Assembly (NCBI GenBank): GCA_030054175.1 | Contig: JASGCM010000005.1 | Coordinates: forward strand, 1 to 64,000 | From: Alphaproteobacteria bacterium | GTDB taxonomy: Bacteria > Pseudomonadota > Gammaproteobacteria > Burkholderiales > Burkholderiaceae_C | Reading direction: 5' to 3' | Length of the DNA: 64,000 bases | Shown here: in pieces, positions 44,454-53,353 of the stretch | Numbering within the stretch: the stretch's first letter is position 1 | How the letters are laid out: each line of letters begins with the position of its first letter | Notes under the pieces: model-generated | Seen by the model: only the letters and a program-made list of their open reading frames with translations | The model's database searches: none | What the model was told of the DNA's origin: nothing | Translations under genes and position numbers: made by a program

Positions 44454-45216
44454 ATGTTGCGTTGTGAGTGCCAAGCTCGCCTGGGTCGCGGATGGCTTTT
44501 TTGTGAAGCTTGTGGCCGACCAGTGACTTTGGTCGCCGCGGAGCCGCGCGCGGTGAATACCCTCCCTCCTGGGGCTGAGGTAGTGACCCCTGAGATGGTC
44601 ACTCCAGAACCTGCTGATACGGCGGTCATTGAGCGCCAATTCAGCGATGAATCGGGGCCGGCACCGACCTCGGCCTCGGCGCTGAAACCGCCGGCCGTCC
44701 TGATCGGTTGCTTCGATCTGCGTTTTCTGATGTTGCCTTTGCTCACAGGGGCTCTGGGGGGCTTGTTGGTGGTTTGGTTGACGCCATGGGCCTTGTTGGC
44801 GGGCATTGTTTTTGGGGGGGCTGTGGGGCTTGCGACGCTGGCAAGCCATCCGCTTGGCTCTACAAGGGTTTGAGCACGAGTGGGTGTTTGACAAGGTGGT
44901 GGCCTATGGGGCCTGTGCCTTGGGTGCGCGGGCCTGGTGGCCCACCGGCATCTTGTATCTGACAGACCAGACACTGAAGTTCAAACCCTTCAATCACACC
45001 AACGAACGCGAAGTCAGCTTGGACCGGCGCGCTTGATGGGGACAGATTCCCCCCCCCAATTTCAGTTGGCCCGCCGATTGGCGTTGTTTGATGGTAGCGT
45101 CCAATTACGGGCCGGTCTTTGGCACCATGAAGGTGTTTGACCGAGTCGTTTGGGTGCAGGTGCTGAAAGACGCCAAGGCCAGGGCCATGGCCGCACAAGC
45201 CACGGAGGTGTCATGA
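44454..45216 (+). pseudogene. Zinc-ribbon membrane protein with GRAM-like domain, frameshifted
   Basis: The first frame has a possible zinc ribbon (CEC...FCEACGRP, residues 4-22), a variable linker, and two membrane segments (LMLPLLTGALGGLLVVWL, WALLAGIVF). At a run of eight G (44813-44820) the frame must shift to continue as GGLWGLRRWQAIRLAL and AWWPTGILYLTDQTLKFKPF, which looks like a GRAM/PH-type domain. A TGA at 45034-45036 interrupts it; the same frame then runs through VASNYGPVFGTMKVFDRVVWV to a stop overlapping the next start. Restored, it would be about 253 residues. Function unknown. Confidence 0.5.
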
Positions 45217-45454
45217 CCCGACGCAGCAAAAGCACCGAAAGCCAGCCCTTGAAAGCGCCCTCGAAAAAAAAATGGCGGCTTCGACCCCGCCGCCGCCGCC
45301 ACCACCGCCGCCACCGCCGCCGCCGCCACCTCAGGTGTGGGATCCGGTGCCGCATATCGAGCTTCGCATGGCTGAATTGGCCCAATTGAACGAGCGCGTC
45401 AAGCCCCGTCTGGTCCGGGCCGAAATGGTCAAGCGCCGGGTTCCCAAGCCCTGA
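45213..45454 (+). pseudogene. Small protein with 15 consecutive prolines, frameshifted at A9
   Basis: ATG 45213 overlaps the stop of the GRAM-like gene (ATGA). The frame runs MTRRSKSTESQPLKAP to a run of nine A (45264-45272). One more or two fewer A would join it to STP followed by fifteen Pro codons (mixed CCG, CCA, CCT), then QVWDPVPHIELRMAELAQL and a basic end, about 80 residues in all. Such a proline tract would stall ribosomes and need EF-P. It is probably the coupled partner of the preceding gene. Function unknown. Confidence 0.5.
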
Positions 45455-45466
45455 GGGTCAGACTGT

Positions 45467-46948
45467 TCAAGCCAAGGGCGGGTGCATGTCACGCAATTCG
45501 CGCTTGAGCACTTTGCCTATTTCGCTGCGCGGCATGGCGTCGAGATAAACCAACGAAGCCAGGCGTTGGACTTTGCCCACCCGTGCGTTGAGCCATTGCA
45601 TCAATTCGGTTTCGCGGGGGATGTCCACCGCATCGGCGCGGTGAACCACATAGGCCACGGGAGTCTCGCCCCAGGCGCGCGAGCTCACACCCACCACGGC
45701 ACATTCTTTGACACAGGGGTGCTGACGCAACACGCTTTCGATGTCGACCGGGTAGACATTGAAGCCGCCTGTGATGATCATGTCTTTTTTGCGGTCACCC
45801 AGAATCAGAAATCCGTCTTCATCGAATCGACCCACGTCACCCGTTCGGATGAAGCGTTTGCCGCTGGGGTCGAACCATTCGACTTCGCGGGTTTTGTCGG
45901 GCATGCGGTGATAGCCTTTCATCATCGCACCAGAGCTGCCCACCACTTCACCCGATTCGCCGGGATGGACCTCGTTGCCATGTTCGTCGATCAGGCGGAT
46001 GTCATGGCCTTTGGCCGGTCGTCCCACGCTGTGCAGTTTGTCGGGGTGCAGGTGGCAAGGCAGTTCGGTTCGGCCACCGCCTTCGGTCATGCCGTAGTAC
46101 TCGGTCAGCCCGCCGGGCCAGCGGCGCAGGATGTCTTGTTTGAGTTCGGGCCGAAATGGGGCGCTGGTGCAGAACTTGGCGCGAAAGGCGCTCAGGTCAT
46201 AGCGGTCAAAGTCGGGGAAGTCCATCAAGCGCTGGTACTGCACGGGCACCAGCATGGTGTGAGTGACCCGGTGGCGTTGCGCCAATTCCAGGTAGCTGCG
46301 CACGTCGAATTTTTTCATCAGCACCACGGTGCCGCCCAGGGTCAGCGTGGGTATCAGGCTGACCAAGGTGGTGTTGGAATACAGCGGAGTCGAGGTCAGG
46401 CAGATGGTGTCGGGTCCATAGCCGTTGTCCCGGGCGCGCTCGATTTGCGTCCAACGCATGCCAAAGGGCTGCATGATGCCCTTGGGCACGCCGGTGGTGC
46501 CTGAAGAGTAAATCAGATTGAAAGGCCAGTCGGCCTGGGGCTCCACCGCAGGCGGGGGCAGGGTGGTCTCTAGCCAGTCGTTCCAGGGGCGGCCCACGCT
46601 GGACTCGTCCAAGGCGATGCGCGGCAGATCGGCATGCGCGGATGGCAAACGGTCGATGGTTTCGGCATCGGTGAATAACAGTTTGACTTGGGCATTGTCC
46701 AGCATGGCTTGCAAATGGTCTGCGGTGCTGGATGGGGCCAAGGGGGCAACCACCACGCCACATTGCACGCAGCCCATGAATGTGACGGCATAGGCCAATG
46801 AGGTGGCACCGCAAATGGCGACCACGTCACCGGGGCGCAGGCCGTCGCGGTGCAAGGCGGCGGCCACTTGGTTTTTCAGGGTCTGAAAGCGGGCGTGGCT
46901 GATTTGATCTTCGGCCAGAATCAGGGCAGGCTGTTCCAATGCATTCAT
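45467..46948 (-). CDS. AMP-forming acyl-CoA synthetase/ligase
   Basis: The 493-residue enzyme activates a carboxylic acid to an acyl-CoA through an acyl-AMP. Motifs are the P-loop NLIYSSGTTGVPKGIM, the adenine site TEYYGMTEGGGR, RTGDVGRFDEDGFL and the hinge GDRKKDMIITGGFNVYPVDIE; the C-terminal Lys is in RSEIGKVLKREL. The specificity is not clear; a fatty or aromatic acid is likely. It is divergent from an MFS transporter gene 36 nt away, which might import the substrate. Confidence 0.92.
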   Translation of the reverse strand: MNALEQPALILAEDQISHARFQTLKNQVAAALHRDGLRPGDVVAICGATSLAYAVTFMGCVQCGVVVAPLAPSSTADHLQAMLDNAQVKLLFTDAETIDRLPSAHADLPRIALDESSVGRPWNDWLETTLPPPAVEPQADWPFNLIYSSGTTGVPKGIMQPFGMRWTQIERARDNGYGPDTICLTSTPLYSNTTLVSLIPTLTLGGTVVLMKKFDVRSYLELAQRHRVTHTMLVPVQYQRLMDFPDFDRYDLSAFRAKFCTSAPFRPELKQDILRRWPGGLTEYYGMTEGGGRTELPCHLHPDKLHSVGRPAKGHDIRLIDEHGNEVHPGESGEVVGSSGAMMKGYHRMPDKTREVEWFDPSGKRFIRTGDVGRFDEDGFLILGDRKKDMIITGGFNVYPVDIESVLRQHPCVKECAVVGVSSRAWGETPVAYVVHRADAVDIPRETELMQWLNARVGKVQRLASLVYLDAMPRSEIGKVLKRELRDMHPPLA

Positions 46949-46984
46949 GTGCCATTATCGGGCAATCGGTCTTAAACTCGGGGC

Positions 46985-48226
46985 ATGTCTGCCGTCTACG
47001 CGCCTGCCGAAGTCATCGATTCCCCACTGGCCCTTCGCCGCCTGCTGGCCACGCTGATCATCATTGCCTTGGGCAGTGGCGTGATGTACGTGATTTCGGT
47101 GGTCTTGCCTGCAGTCCAGGCCGAATTCGGTGTCAGCCGTGGCGATGCGTCGTTGCCCTACACCATGCTGATGGTGGGCTTTGGGGTGGGCGGCATGGTG
47201 ATGGGCAAGATCGCTGACCGCCATGGCGTCTTGCCACCCTTGGTCTTGGGCGGTGCGGCCACCTGCCTGGGCTACATCTTGGCGGCACAGGCGCAAAGCT
47301 TGTGGACCTTCAGCCTGATTCACGGGTTGGTGTTGGGCTTGATGGGCAGCGCTGTCACTTTCGCACCGCTGATGGCCGACACGGCCCAGTGGTGGAACCG
47401 GCGGCGCGGCATTGCAGTGGCGGTGTGCGCCAGCGGGAACTATCTGGCCGGAGCGTTCTGGCCCACGGTGGTGCAATGGGGCGTGGCGAATTGGGGCTGG
47501 CGCGACACCTACATGGCCCTGGGGATGATTTGTGGCGGGGGTATGTTGTTGCTCTCGACTCTGTTTCGCATGCGCCCGCCTCGCCCGGTGACCGCTGCAG
47601 CAGCATCCAGTCAGGCGCCTACCGCCTGGGTCAGCGAGACCCCCCTGGGGTTGCCCCGTTGGCGTGCCATGGCTTTGTTGAGTGTGGCGGGCGTGGCCTG
47701 TTGCGTGGCCATGTCGATGCCGCAGGTGCACATTGTGGCCTATTGCACCGATCTGGGTTTCGGCCCGGCGCGTGGGGCCGAGATGCTGTCTCTGATGCTG
47801 GCTTGTGGCATCGTCAGTAGGCTGGTGTCGGGCCACATCAGCGATCGCATCGGCGGCTTGCGCACGCTCTTGTTGGGTTCGTTTCTGCAAGGCACGGCCC
47901 TGTTGCTGTTTTTACCTTTCGAAGGGATGGCCGCGCTGTACCTGGCCTCGGCCTTGTTCGGTTTGTTCCAAGGGGGCATCGTGCCGTCTTACGCCATCAT
48001 CGTGCGAGAGTACTTCCCGGTCGCGCGGGCCGGGGTTCAAACCGGCACGGTGATCATGGCCACGCTTTTGGGCATGGCCTTGGGTGGGTGGATGTCGGGG
48101 GCTATTTTTGACCTGACGGGCAGCTACAGGGCCGCTTTTTTGAACGGCATCGCTTGGAACGCATTGAACTTGTCTATTGCGATTTACTTTTATCGCCGTG
48201 CGCGCGCCATGGGCCAACTGCGCTGA
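46985..48226 (+). CDS. MFS transporter
   Basis: The 413-residue protein has about twelve transmembrane helices. The conserved loop GKIADRHGVLPPL lies between helices 2 and 3, and a second copy (GHISDRIGGLRTLL) between helices 8 and 9. It resembles monocarboxylate/oxalate-formate type transporters of Burkholderiales. It is divergent from the acyl-CoA synthetase, which suggests an acid substrate. Confidence 0.9.
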   Translation: MSAVYAPAEVIDSPLALRRLLATLIIIALGSGVMYVISVVLPAVQAEFGVSRGDASLPYTMLMVGFGVGGMVMGKIADRHGVLPPLVLGGAATCLGYILAAQAQSLWTFSLIHGLVLGLMGSAVTFAPLMADTAQWWNRRRGIAVAVCASGNYLAGAFWPTVVQWGVANWGWRDTYMALGMICGGGMLLLSTLFRMRPPRPVTAAAASSQAPTAWVSETPLGLPRWRAMALLSVAGVACCVAMSMPQVHIVAYCTDLGFGPARGAEMLSLMLACGIVSRLVSGHISDRIGGLRTLLLGSFLQGTALLLFLPFEGMAALYLASALFGLFQGGIVPSYAIIVREYFPVARAGVQTGTVIMATLLGMALGGWMSGAIFDLTGSYRAAFLNGIAWNALNLSIAIYFYRRARAMGQLR

Positions 48227-48240
48227 CCCAGGGCCTGATC

Positions 48241-49332
48241 TCAGGCGGCTTGGCGCAGCACTTGGGTGACGCGCTCGCAAAAGCCGGCAAAATGCCCTGA
48301 GTCGATCCAGCGCACCACGATGACGGCGTCGAAGGCCGGTTCGATCCAGACGTAGTTGCCTCCCGCGCCCACCATGAACCAAGCTTGTTCGCTGGCGCCG
48401 GGAAAATTGTGGCCATGCGGATTGAGCCAAGTCAGCATGCCGTAGAAGGGGGCCAAGGGGCAAGGGCGCGTCATGGACTGCACCCAATCAGCGGGCAAGA
48501 GTTGGCGCATTTGGCCTTGCACCGGGACGCGGCCGCCTTGCAAGAGCATTTGTGCGATGCGGGCTTGATCCAATGAAGAGATTGATACCCCGGCACCCCA
48601 ATGTGTTCCGCCGGGTACCGATTGCACGCGACGCGCAGGCCGACCGCCTTTGGCGGGCAGATCCACCCAGGCTTGGTCATAGCCGCGCCACGCAAAGCCT
48701 TCACCAGCCCCCAAGGGTTGCAAGATCTCACGCCGGAATACGTCGGGCAGGGGTTCGTTCCACAAGTGCAAGAGCGCCAACGACAGTTGGTTGATGCGCA
48801 CGTCGTTGTATTCCCAATAATGACCGGGGGCTTGCAAAGGGCGTGCGCTGCCTTTGACGCCTTCGACCTTTTTCGGATCGTGGGCGACTTGACGGTAACG
48901 GTCCACGGTATCTGGCAAGCCCAGACAGCGGCCTTCCCATTCGCTGACCTGGGTCAGCAAGTGGGTCCAGGTGATGCTGCGGTTGTGCGGATCATCAAAG
49001 CCGATGCCCGGCAGCAGGTCTGCCACCGGACGGTTGGGGTCGGGCATCAGACCGTTGCGGTAGGCCAGACCAGCCAGCAGGGCCAAATAGGTTTTGGCCA
49101 CGCTGAAGGTCAGGTCGGCGCGCTCGGGCGTCCCCCAGCGGCAAAGCTCTACGTTGCCTTGCATGACCAAGCCGCTGACGCCGCCGCGTTCATGCACGGG
49201 CCCCAGCAGTTGGTTGTATGGGGCTGGGTCTTCGTGGTGCACGCCCCAGCGTGCCGGCTCGGCTGTGGGGTTGCGTGGCCAGTTGACTTCATGAGCGATG
49301 GCGTAGTCGATCGCGGTTTGAAAACGATTCAC
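48241..49332 (-). CDS. Serine hydrolase, class C beta-lactamase-related
   Basis: The 363-residue protein has the SxxK nucleophile motif in LTFSVAKTYLALL and a Tyr motif in YWEYNDVRINQ. Members are esterases, peptidases or beta-lactamases. The late HxG motif expected near the C-terminus is not obvious. No signal peptide is seen. It starts at a GTG that overlaps the SDR gene stop (GTGA), so the two are coupled. The role may be ester hydrolysis in the same pathway as the SDR. Confidence 0.87.
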   Translation of the reverse strand: MNRFQTAIDYAIAHEVNWPRNPTAEPARWGVHHEDPAPYNQLLGPVHERGGVSGLVMQGNVELCRWGTPERADLTFSVAKTYLALLAGLAYRNGLMPDPNRPVADLLPGIGFDDPHNRSITWTHLLTQVSEWEGRCLGLPDTVDRYRQVAHDPKKVEGVKGSARPLQAPGHYWEYNDVRINQLSLALLHLWNEPLPDVFRREILQPLGAGEGFAWRGYDQAWVDLPAKGGRPARRVQSVPGGTHWGAGVSISSLDQARIAQMLLQGGRVPVQGQMRQLLPADWVQSMTRPCPLAPFYGMLTWLNPHGHNFPGASEQAWFMVGAGGNYVWIEPAFDAVIVVRWIDSGHFAGFCERVTQVLRQAA

Positions 49333-50075
49333 AGGGCTTGTCCTGCGTCAACAGCCAAGGTTTGGCCGGTGATCCAACTGGCCAGGTCACTGACCAAAAA
49401 CAGTGCGGCCTGGGCCACTTCGTCAGGTTGTCCATAACGCCCCCAAGGGATGCGGGCCAAGGTGGCCTCATACAGCTTGGGGTTCTCGCGCTCAGCCACT
49501 TCCCAAACGCCGCCTTGGAAGTAAATCGAGCCTGGGGCGATGTTGTTGCCCCGGATGCGTTTCGGCGCCAGCACCACGGCTTGGGTTTTGGTGTACTCCA
49601 TCATGGCTGCCTTGATCGCCCCATAGGGCGCGCTGCGCGGGCTGGCTTTGAGGCCGGCGATCGAGGTGATGTGCAAAATGGCGCCACCCTGCGTCATGTG
49701 CGGGACGACCAGATGACTGACGCGCACGCAGGCCATCAGGTCGACTTGCGTGCTGGCGGCCCAACCGGCTTCATCGTCGCTGCGGCCAAAGCCCGAGGCG
49801 TTGTTGACCAGAATGTCGATGCCGCCCAATTCAGAGCGGGCTGTTTCGACCCACCGCGCCAAATCCTCAAGACGGCTCAGGTCACAGGTGCTGGCGCTGA
49901 TGTGCGTGCCATGCGCTTGCAGCTGCTCGCGGGCCTGTTGCAGCCCGGCATCGTTGCGGGCGCAGATGGCAACATCGGCGCCGGCGCGCGCCAGAGCATG
50001 AGCAATGGCCAGACCGATGCCACGGCTGGCACCTGACACCAGGGCTTTTTGACCTTGCAAGCGGATGGGCACCAT
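49329..50075 (-). CDS. Short-chain dehydrogenase/reductase
   Basis: The 248-residue classical SDR has SGASRGIGLAIA, NNASGFGR, HITSIAGLK for the catalytic Ser and APYGAIKAAMME for YxxxK. The end ITGQTLAVDAGQAL is typical. Arg in CARND suggests NADP. It lies between the luciferase-like oxidoreductase (upstream by 10 nt) and the serine hydrolase, all on the minus strand, so three genes form one operon of unknown substrate. Confidence 0.92.
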   Translation of the reverse strand: MVPIRLQGQKALVSGASRGIGLAIAHALARAGADVAICARNDAGLQQAREQLQAHGTHISASTCDLSRLEDLARWVETARSELGGIDILVNNASGFGRSDDEAGWAASTQVDLMACVRVSHLVVPHMTQGGAILHITSIAGLKASPRSAPYGAIKAAMMEYTKTQAVVLAPKRIRGNNIAPGSIYFQGGVWEVAERENPKLYEATLARIPWGRYGQPDEVAQAALFLVSDLASWITGQTLAVDAGQAL

Positions 50076-50085
50076 GCCTGACCTT

Positions 50086-51213
50086 TCAAGCCGTCGCGAC
50101 GGCGTTGGTTTCCGAACCCAGTCGCAGGGCCTCGTTGACGCGCGGCATGACTTGGTGCGCCATCAGATCCATGGAGCGGCGACCCAAGGCAGGTTCCACC
50201 AGGTCCATGCCGGCATAAACGATTTCACCAAAGTCGCCGACTTGCTCGCGCAGAGCCAGAATTTGATCGACCACTTCATTGACGGTGCCGCAAATCACCA
50301 GCTCGTCGAGCAAGCGGTCCAAAGTGACGTGGCTGTCGTCCTCATCGACATGCTTTTTAAAGATGACGTGACGCTTGGAGATCATCATCTTGGTCAGCAT
50401 TTGCCGGTAGTAATAGCGGTAGGGGCTGCGCGGGTCGCTGCGGCCATAGCGCTGAGCGGTGGCACTGTCGTCAGCGACGAAGATGGTGCGGGCCACGCGC
50501 CAATCGGTGTTGCGTGCCGTCTGTCCGGCCAAGGCCTTGCCTTGCTTGTAATTGTCCCAATGGCTGTTGAGCCAATGCGGCAACAGGAAGTTGGCCGACA
50601 TGGGGTGGAAATCACGCTGGCCCATGGCGATCACGCCTTTGGAGTGGGGGGCGACCACGGTGCCGACGATTTCAGGCAACGGTTGCTGGTAGGGCTTCAT
50701 CAGAATGCCACGGCCGATCTCGGGGATTTGGGTGCGGCGCGTGCTGACCTTGAAGCGGTTGTCAGGAAACTCGATGTCGTAGGGCGGCTCGCCTTTCCAG
50801 ATCGCCAGAATGACGTCGATGACTTCGGCGAAAATTTTGTTGCGGTCTTCGTCCAAGATGCCCAGGGCTTCAGCGTCCGAGGCCAGCGCGCCGGGCGAGA
50901 TGCCAAAGATGAATCGGCCTTTGGCCAAGTGGTCGAACATCGCGGCTTGCGAGGCGATCAGCGTCGGGTGCGAATGCGACAGGTTCGAGGTGCCCGAACC
51001 CAGCTTGATGGTTTGGGTCTCGGGCAGCAAAGTCGCCAGGAACATCAGACTGTTGGTGACGTTTTCGGCCTTGTCGGTCAGGTGCTCGCCTACAAAGGCA
51101 TCGTAAAAGCCCAGGCGATCGGCGTAGATGATGGTCTGCCGATCTTCGTGCAGGGTTTCTGTGGTGTCACGCTCCAACGGGTGTAGCGGCATGGTGAAAT
51201 AACCCAGTCTCAT
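50086..51213 (-). CDS. Luciferase-like (LLM) flavin-dependent monooxygenase
   Basis: The 375-residue TIM-barrel flavoprotein belongs to the bacterial-luciferase family: MRLGYFTMPLHP, GFYDAFVGEHLTDK, IKLGSGTSNLSHSHP, GRFIFGISPGAL and the C-terminal VICGTVNEVVDQIL. It uses reduced FMN from a separate reductase. ATG 51213 is preceded by AAGGAG. Heading an operon with SDR and serine hydrolase, it could do a Baeyer-Villiger oxidation whose ester is then hydrolysed; that order of steps is inference. Confidence 0.9.
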   Translation of the reverse strand: MRLGYFTMPLHPLERDTTETLHEDRQTIIYADRLGFYDAFVGEHLTDKAENVTNSLMFLATLLPETQTIKLGSGTSNLSHSHPTLIASQAAMFDHLAKGRFIFGISPGALASDAEALGILDEDRNKIFAEVIDVILAIWKGEPPYDIEFPDNRFKVSTRRTQIPEIGRGILMKPYQQPLPEIVGTVVAPHSKGVIAMGQRDFHPMSANFLLPHWLNSHWDNYKQGKALAGQTARNTDWRVARTIFVADDSATAQRYGRSDPRSPYRYYYRQMLTKMMISKRHVIFKKHVDEDDSHVTLDRLLDELVICGTVNEVVDQILALREQVGDFGEIVYAGMDLVEPALGRRSMDLMAHQVMPRVNEALRLGSETNAVATA

Positions 51214-51396
51214 GGCATGGCTCCTTGTGCGATGACCTGATTGTCTGTCGATGTCAGACTCCATTGTCCTTAAATTGTCACTTGATCATCAAACAGGGGT
51301 TAAAACTGGGGGAAACCCGATCCCTTTTTACAGTGAAAACCGATTCAATCTCGGGGGTGTTGAATCGGTATCCATGTTTTTGACGGAGTTGCTCGC

Positions 51397-52377
51397 ATGA
51401 AGACTTACAAGATACTCGGAACGCTGTGCTCGGCTTGGGTGTTGGCTTTCACAGCCACCCAGGCGCAGGCCCAGCCCGCAGGTTATCCCAACAAGCCGAT
51501 TCGCCTGATCGTGCCGGCCGGTTCCGGTGACAGTTGCGACATCTTGTCGCGTCTGATTGCGCCCAAATTGGGCGAGCGTTTGGGTCAAAACATCGTGGTT
51601 GACAACAAACCTGGCTCGGGCGGTCAGTTGGGCCTGACTTTGATCAAGCAAGCCCCTGCCGATGGCTACACCCTCGGTTGTGGCCAAGGCGGCAACATGG
51701 TGGTCGTCCCCCTGGCCTATGCCAAGGTGGCTTATGACTCGCGCAAGGATTTCGCTCCTGTGTCGATGATGGCATCGAACTTCCTGGCCCTGATGGTGCG
51801 TCCAGATGCGCCCTTCAAAACCACCCAGGAGTTGATCGCGTTCGCCAAAGCCAATCCGGGCAAGGTGACCTTCGGCACCAACGGTGAAGGCGCTTTCCTG
51901 CACTTCGCCACCGAGCAACTCAGCCAGATGGCGGGCTACGAGTACCTGCACGTACCCTACAAGTCGATGTCTGACGTCTTCACCCAGATGTTGGGCAACC
52001 AGATCGATGCCACCTTGGCCTCTTATATTTCGGTGCAACCCATGGCGGCCAGCGGCAAGATGCGCATGCTGGGCATAGCCCGCTCGCAGCGACTGCCCGA
52101 CGTGAACGATGTGCCGACCCTGAATGAAACCGTCTCAGGGTTCACCTCGGGGGGGTGGTTTGGCGTCATTGCCCCGGCCGGTACCTCAAAAGAGATCGTG
52201 GCCTTTTTGAACCGCGAAGTGAACTGGGTGCTGCGCCAGCACGATGTGCAACTGCGCATGAAACAGTTGGGCTTGGACATCCACAACGACACGCCAGAGT
52301 TGTTCACCCAAATGCTCGAACGAGACTTTGTCGAGTGGGGCAAGGTCTTGAAGAAAATGAACTTCAAGCCCATGTGA
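51397..52377 (+). CDS. Bug-family (TctC) periplasmic solute receptor
   Basis: This intact 326-residue receptor has a signal peptide ending QAQAQ and the motifs YPNKPIRLIVPAGSGDSCD (Cys in place of the usual Asp/Thr), VVDNKPGSGGQLG, DGYTLGCGQGG and YLHVPYKSMSDVFTQML. It is divergent from the LLM/SDR/hydrolase operon, so it may bind the substrate of that pathway. It ends 25 nt before a clear terminator. Confidence 0.9.
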   Translation: MKTYKILGTLCSAWVLAFTATQAQAQPAGYPNKPIRLIVPAGSGDSCDILSRLIAPKLGERLGQNIVVDNKPGSGGQLGLTLIKQAPADGYTLGCGQGGNMVVVPLAYAKVAYDSRKDFAPVSMMASNFLALMVRPDAPFKTTQELIAFAKANPGKVTFGTNGEGAFLHFATEQLSQMAGYEYLHVPYKSMSDVFTQMLGNQIDATLASYISVQPMAASGKMRMLGIARSQRLPDVNDVPTLNETVSGFTSGGWFGVIAPAGTSKEIVAFLNREVNWVLRQHDVQLRMKQLGLDIHNDTPELFTQMLERDFVEWGKVLKKMNFKPM

Positions 52378-52401
52378 GTCGGACCAGATTCAAGTTCGTT
52401 T

Positions 52402-52426
52402 AAACCCGCCCATGTTGCGGGTTTTT
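52402..52426. terminator. Rho-independent terminator between Bug and EamA genes
   Basis: AAACCCGC and GCGGGTTT form an 8-bp stem with a 7-nt loop, followed by TTT on the plus strand and with A-rich DNA on the other side. It lies between two convergent genes and can serve both. Confidence 0.85.
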
Positions 52427-53322
52427 CATGTGGGTTTGCGCGGGGTCAACACCAAGGCCATGGCCAACAAGATGAAGCCCAAGGCCATCAGGTCTTCACG
52501 GGCGATTTGCTCGCCAAGTGTCACTGCGCCACCAAAAACGCCAACCACGGGCACCAGCATGATGGACAAGCCACTGGCCACCGGCGAGAGCTTGCGTGCC
52601 ACCTGGAACCATGCCACATAGCTGACGGCAAAAGTGATCACGCCTCCATAGGCCACGGCCAGCCACTCGGTCCAATCGGGCCAGCGCCAACGGTCCATTT
52701 CCAGACCGATGGCAAAGCAAGAGAAGATGATGGTGCCGCACAGCAGCGACCAGAAGGTGAGGGCCACGCTGGAGATCGATAGCGTGGCGTTCTTCATCAT
52801 CGCGTTGCCGATGCCCCAGGCGATGGCAGCGCCAAAGATATAGAGCAGGCCCAGGGGTTGTCCGGCAAAGTGTGACAGCTCATGCCATGCCAGCAGCAAG
52901 GTCGCGGTGATCGAGCAGGCCACTGCCATCAGGGCGCGCGAGGTGAGTTTTTCAGAAAAGAAAATCACGCTGGCCAATAAGGTCCACACCGGCATGGTGT
53001 AGCCAATGATCGCGGTGCGGCCCGAGTTGAGCAGGGTAAGCCCATAGACTAGGCCCAAATGCCACATGACCATATTGGGCAAACTCAGGCGAAAGGTCAG
53101 CCAGCGTTCGCCACGGGGCACCACCAGCGATTCTTTTTTGTACCAGGCGTAGAGTCCGATGGATAAAGTACCCAGGATAAAGGTCATGGTGCGGAAAGTG
53201 GTCGGCGGATATTGCATGACCACGTACTTCATCACGGGGTAGTTCATGCCCCAAGTCAAGGTCACGGTCAAGATCAGCAACAGGTCGATGCCGGTGATCT
53301 GGTTTTGATGGGGCGAACTCAT
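52426..53322 (-). CDS. EamA/DMT-family transporter
   Basis: The 298-residue membrane protein has ten predicted helices in two EamA repeats: the first from LLLILTVTLTWGMNYPVMK to AVACSITATLLL, the second from GLLYIFGAAIAWGIGNAMMK to FILLAMALVLTP. Family members export metabolites or amino acids. The substrate is unknown. It lies alone between the Bug receptor (convergent) and the HTTM-like gene. Confidence 0.9.
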   Translation of the reverse strand: MSSPHQNQITGIDLLLILTVTLTWGMNYPVMKYVVMQYPPTTFRTMTFILGTLSIGLYAWYKKESLVVPRGERWLTFRLSLPNMVMWHLGLVYGLTLLNSGRTAIIGYTMPVWTLLASVIFFSEKLTSRALMAVACSITATLLLAWHELSHFAGQPLGLLYIFGAAIAWGIGNAMMKNATLSISSVALTFWSLLCGTIIFSCFAIGLEMDRWRWPDWTEWLAVAYGGVITFAVSYVAWFQVARKLSPVASGLSIMLVPVVGVFGGAVTLGEQIAREDLMALGFILLAMALVLTPRKPT

Positions 53323-53353
53323 GACATGAGTTTAAACGCTGTTCATCAAATGA

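Noticed and set aside
45281-45340. CCG microsatellite without coding role
   Set aside because: The codons mix CCG, CCA and CCT and the frame continues with normal protein sequence on both sides, so a proline tract in a gene fits better.
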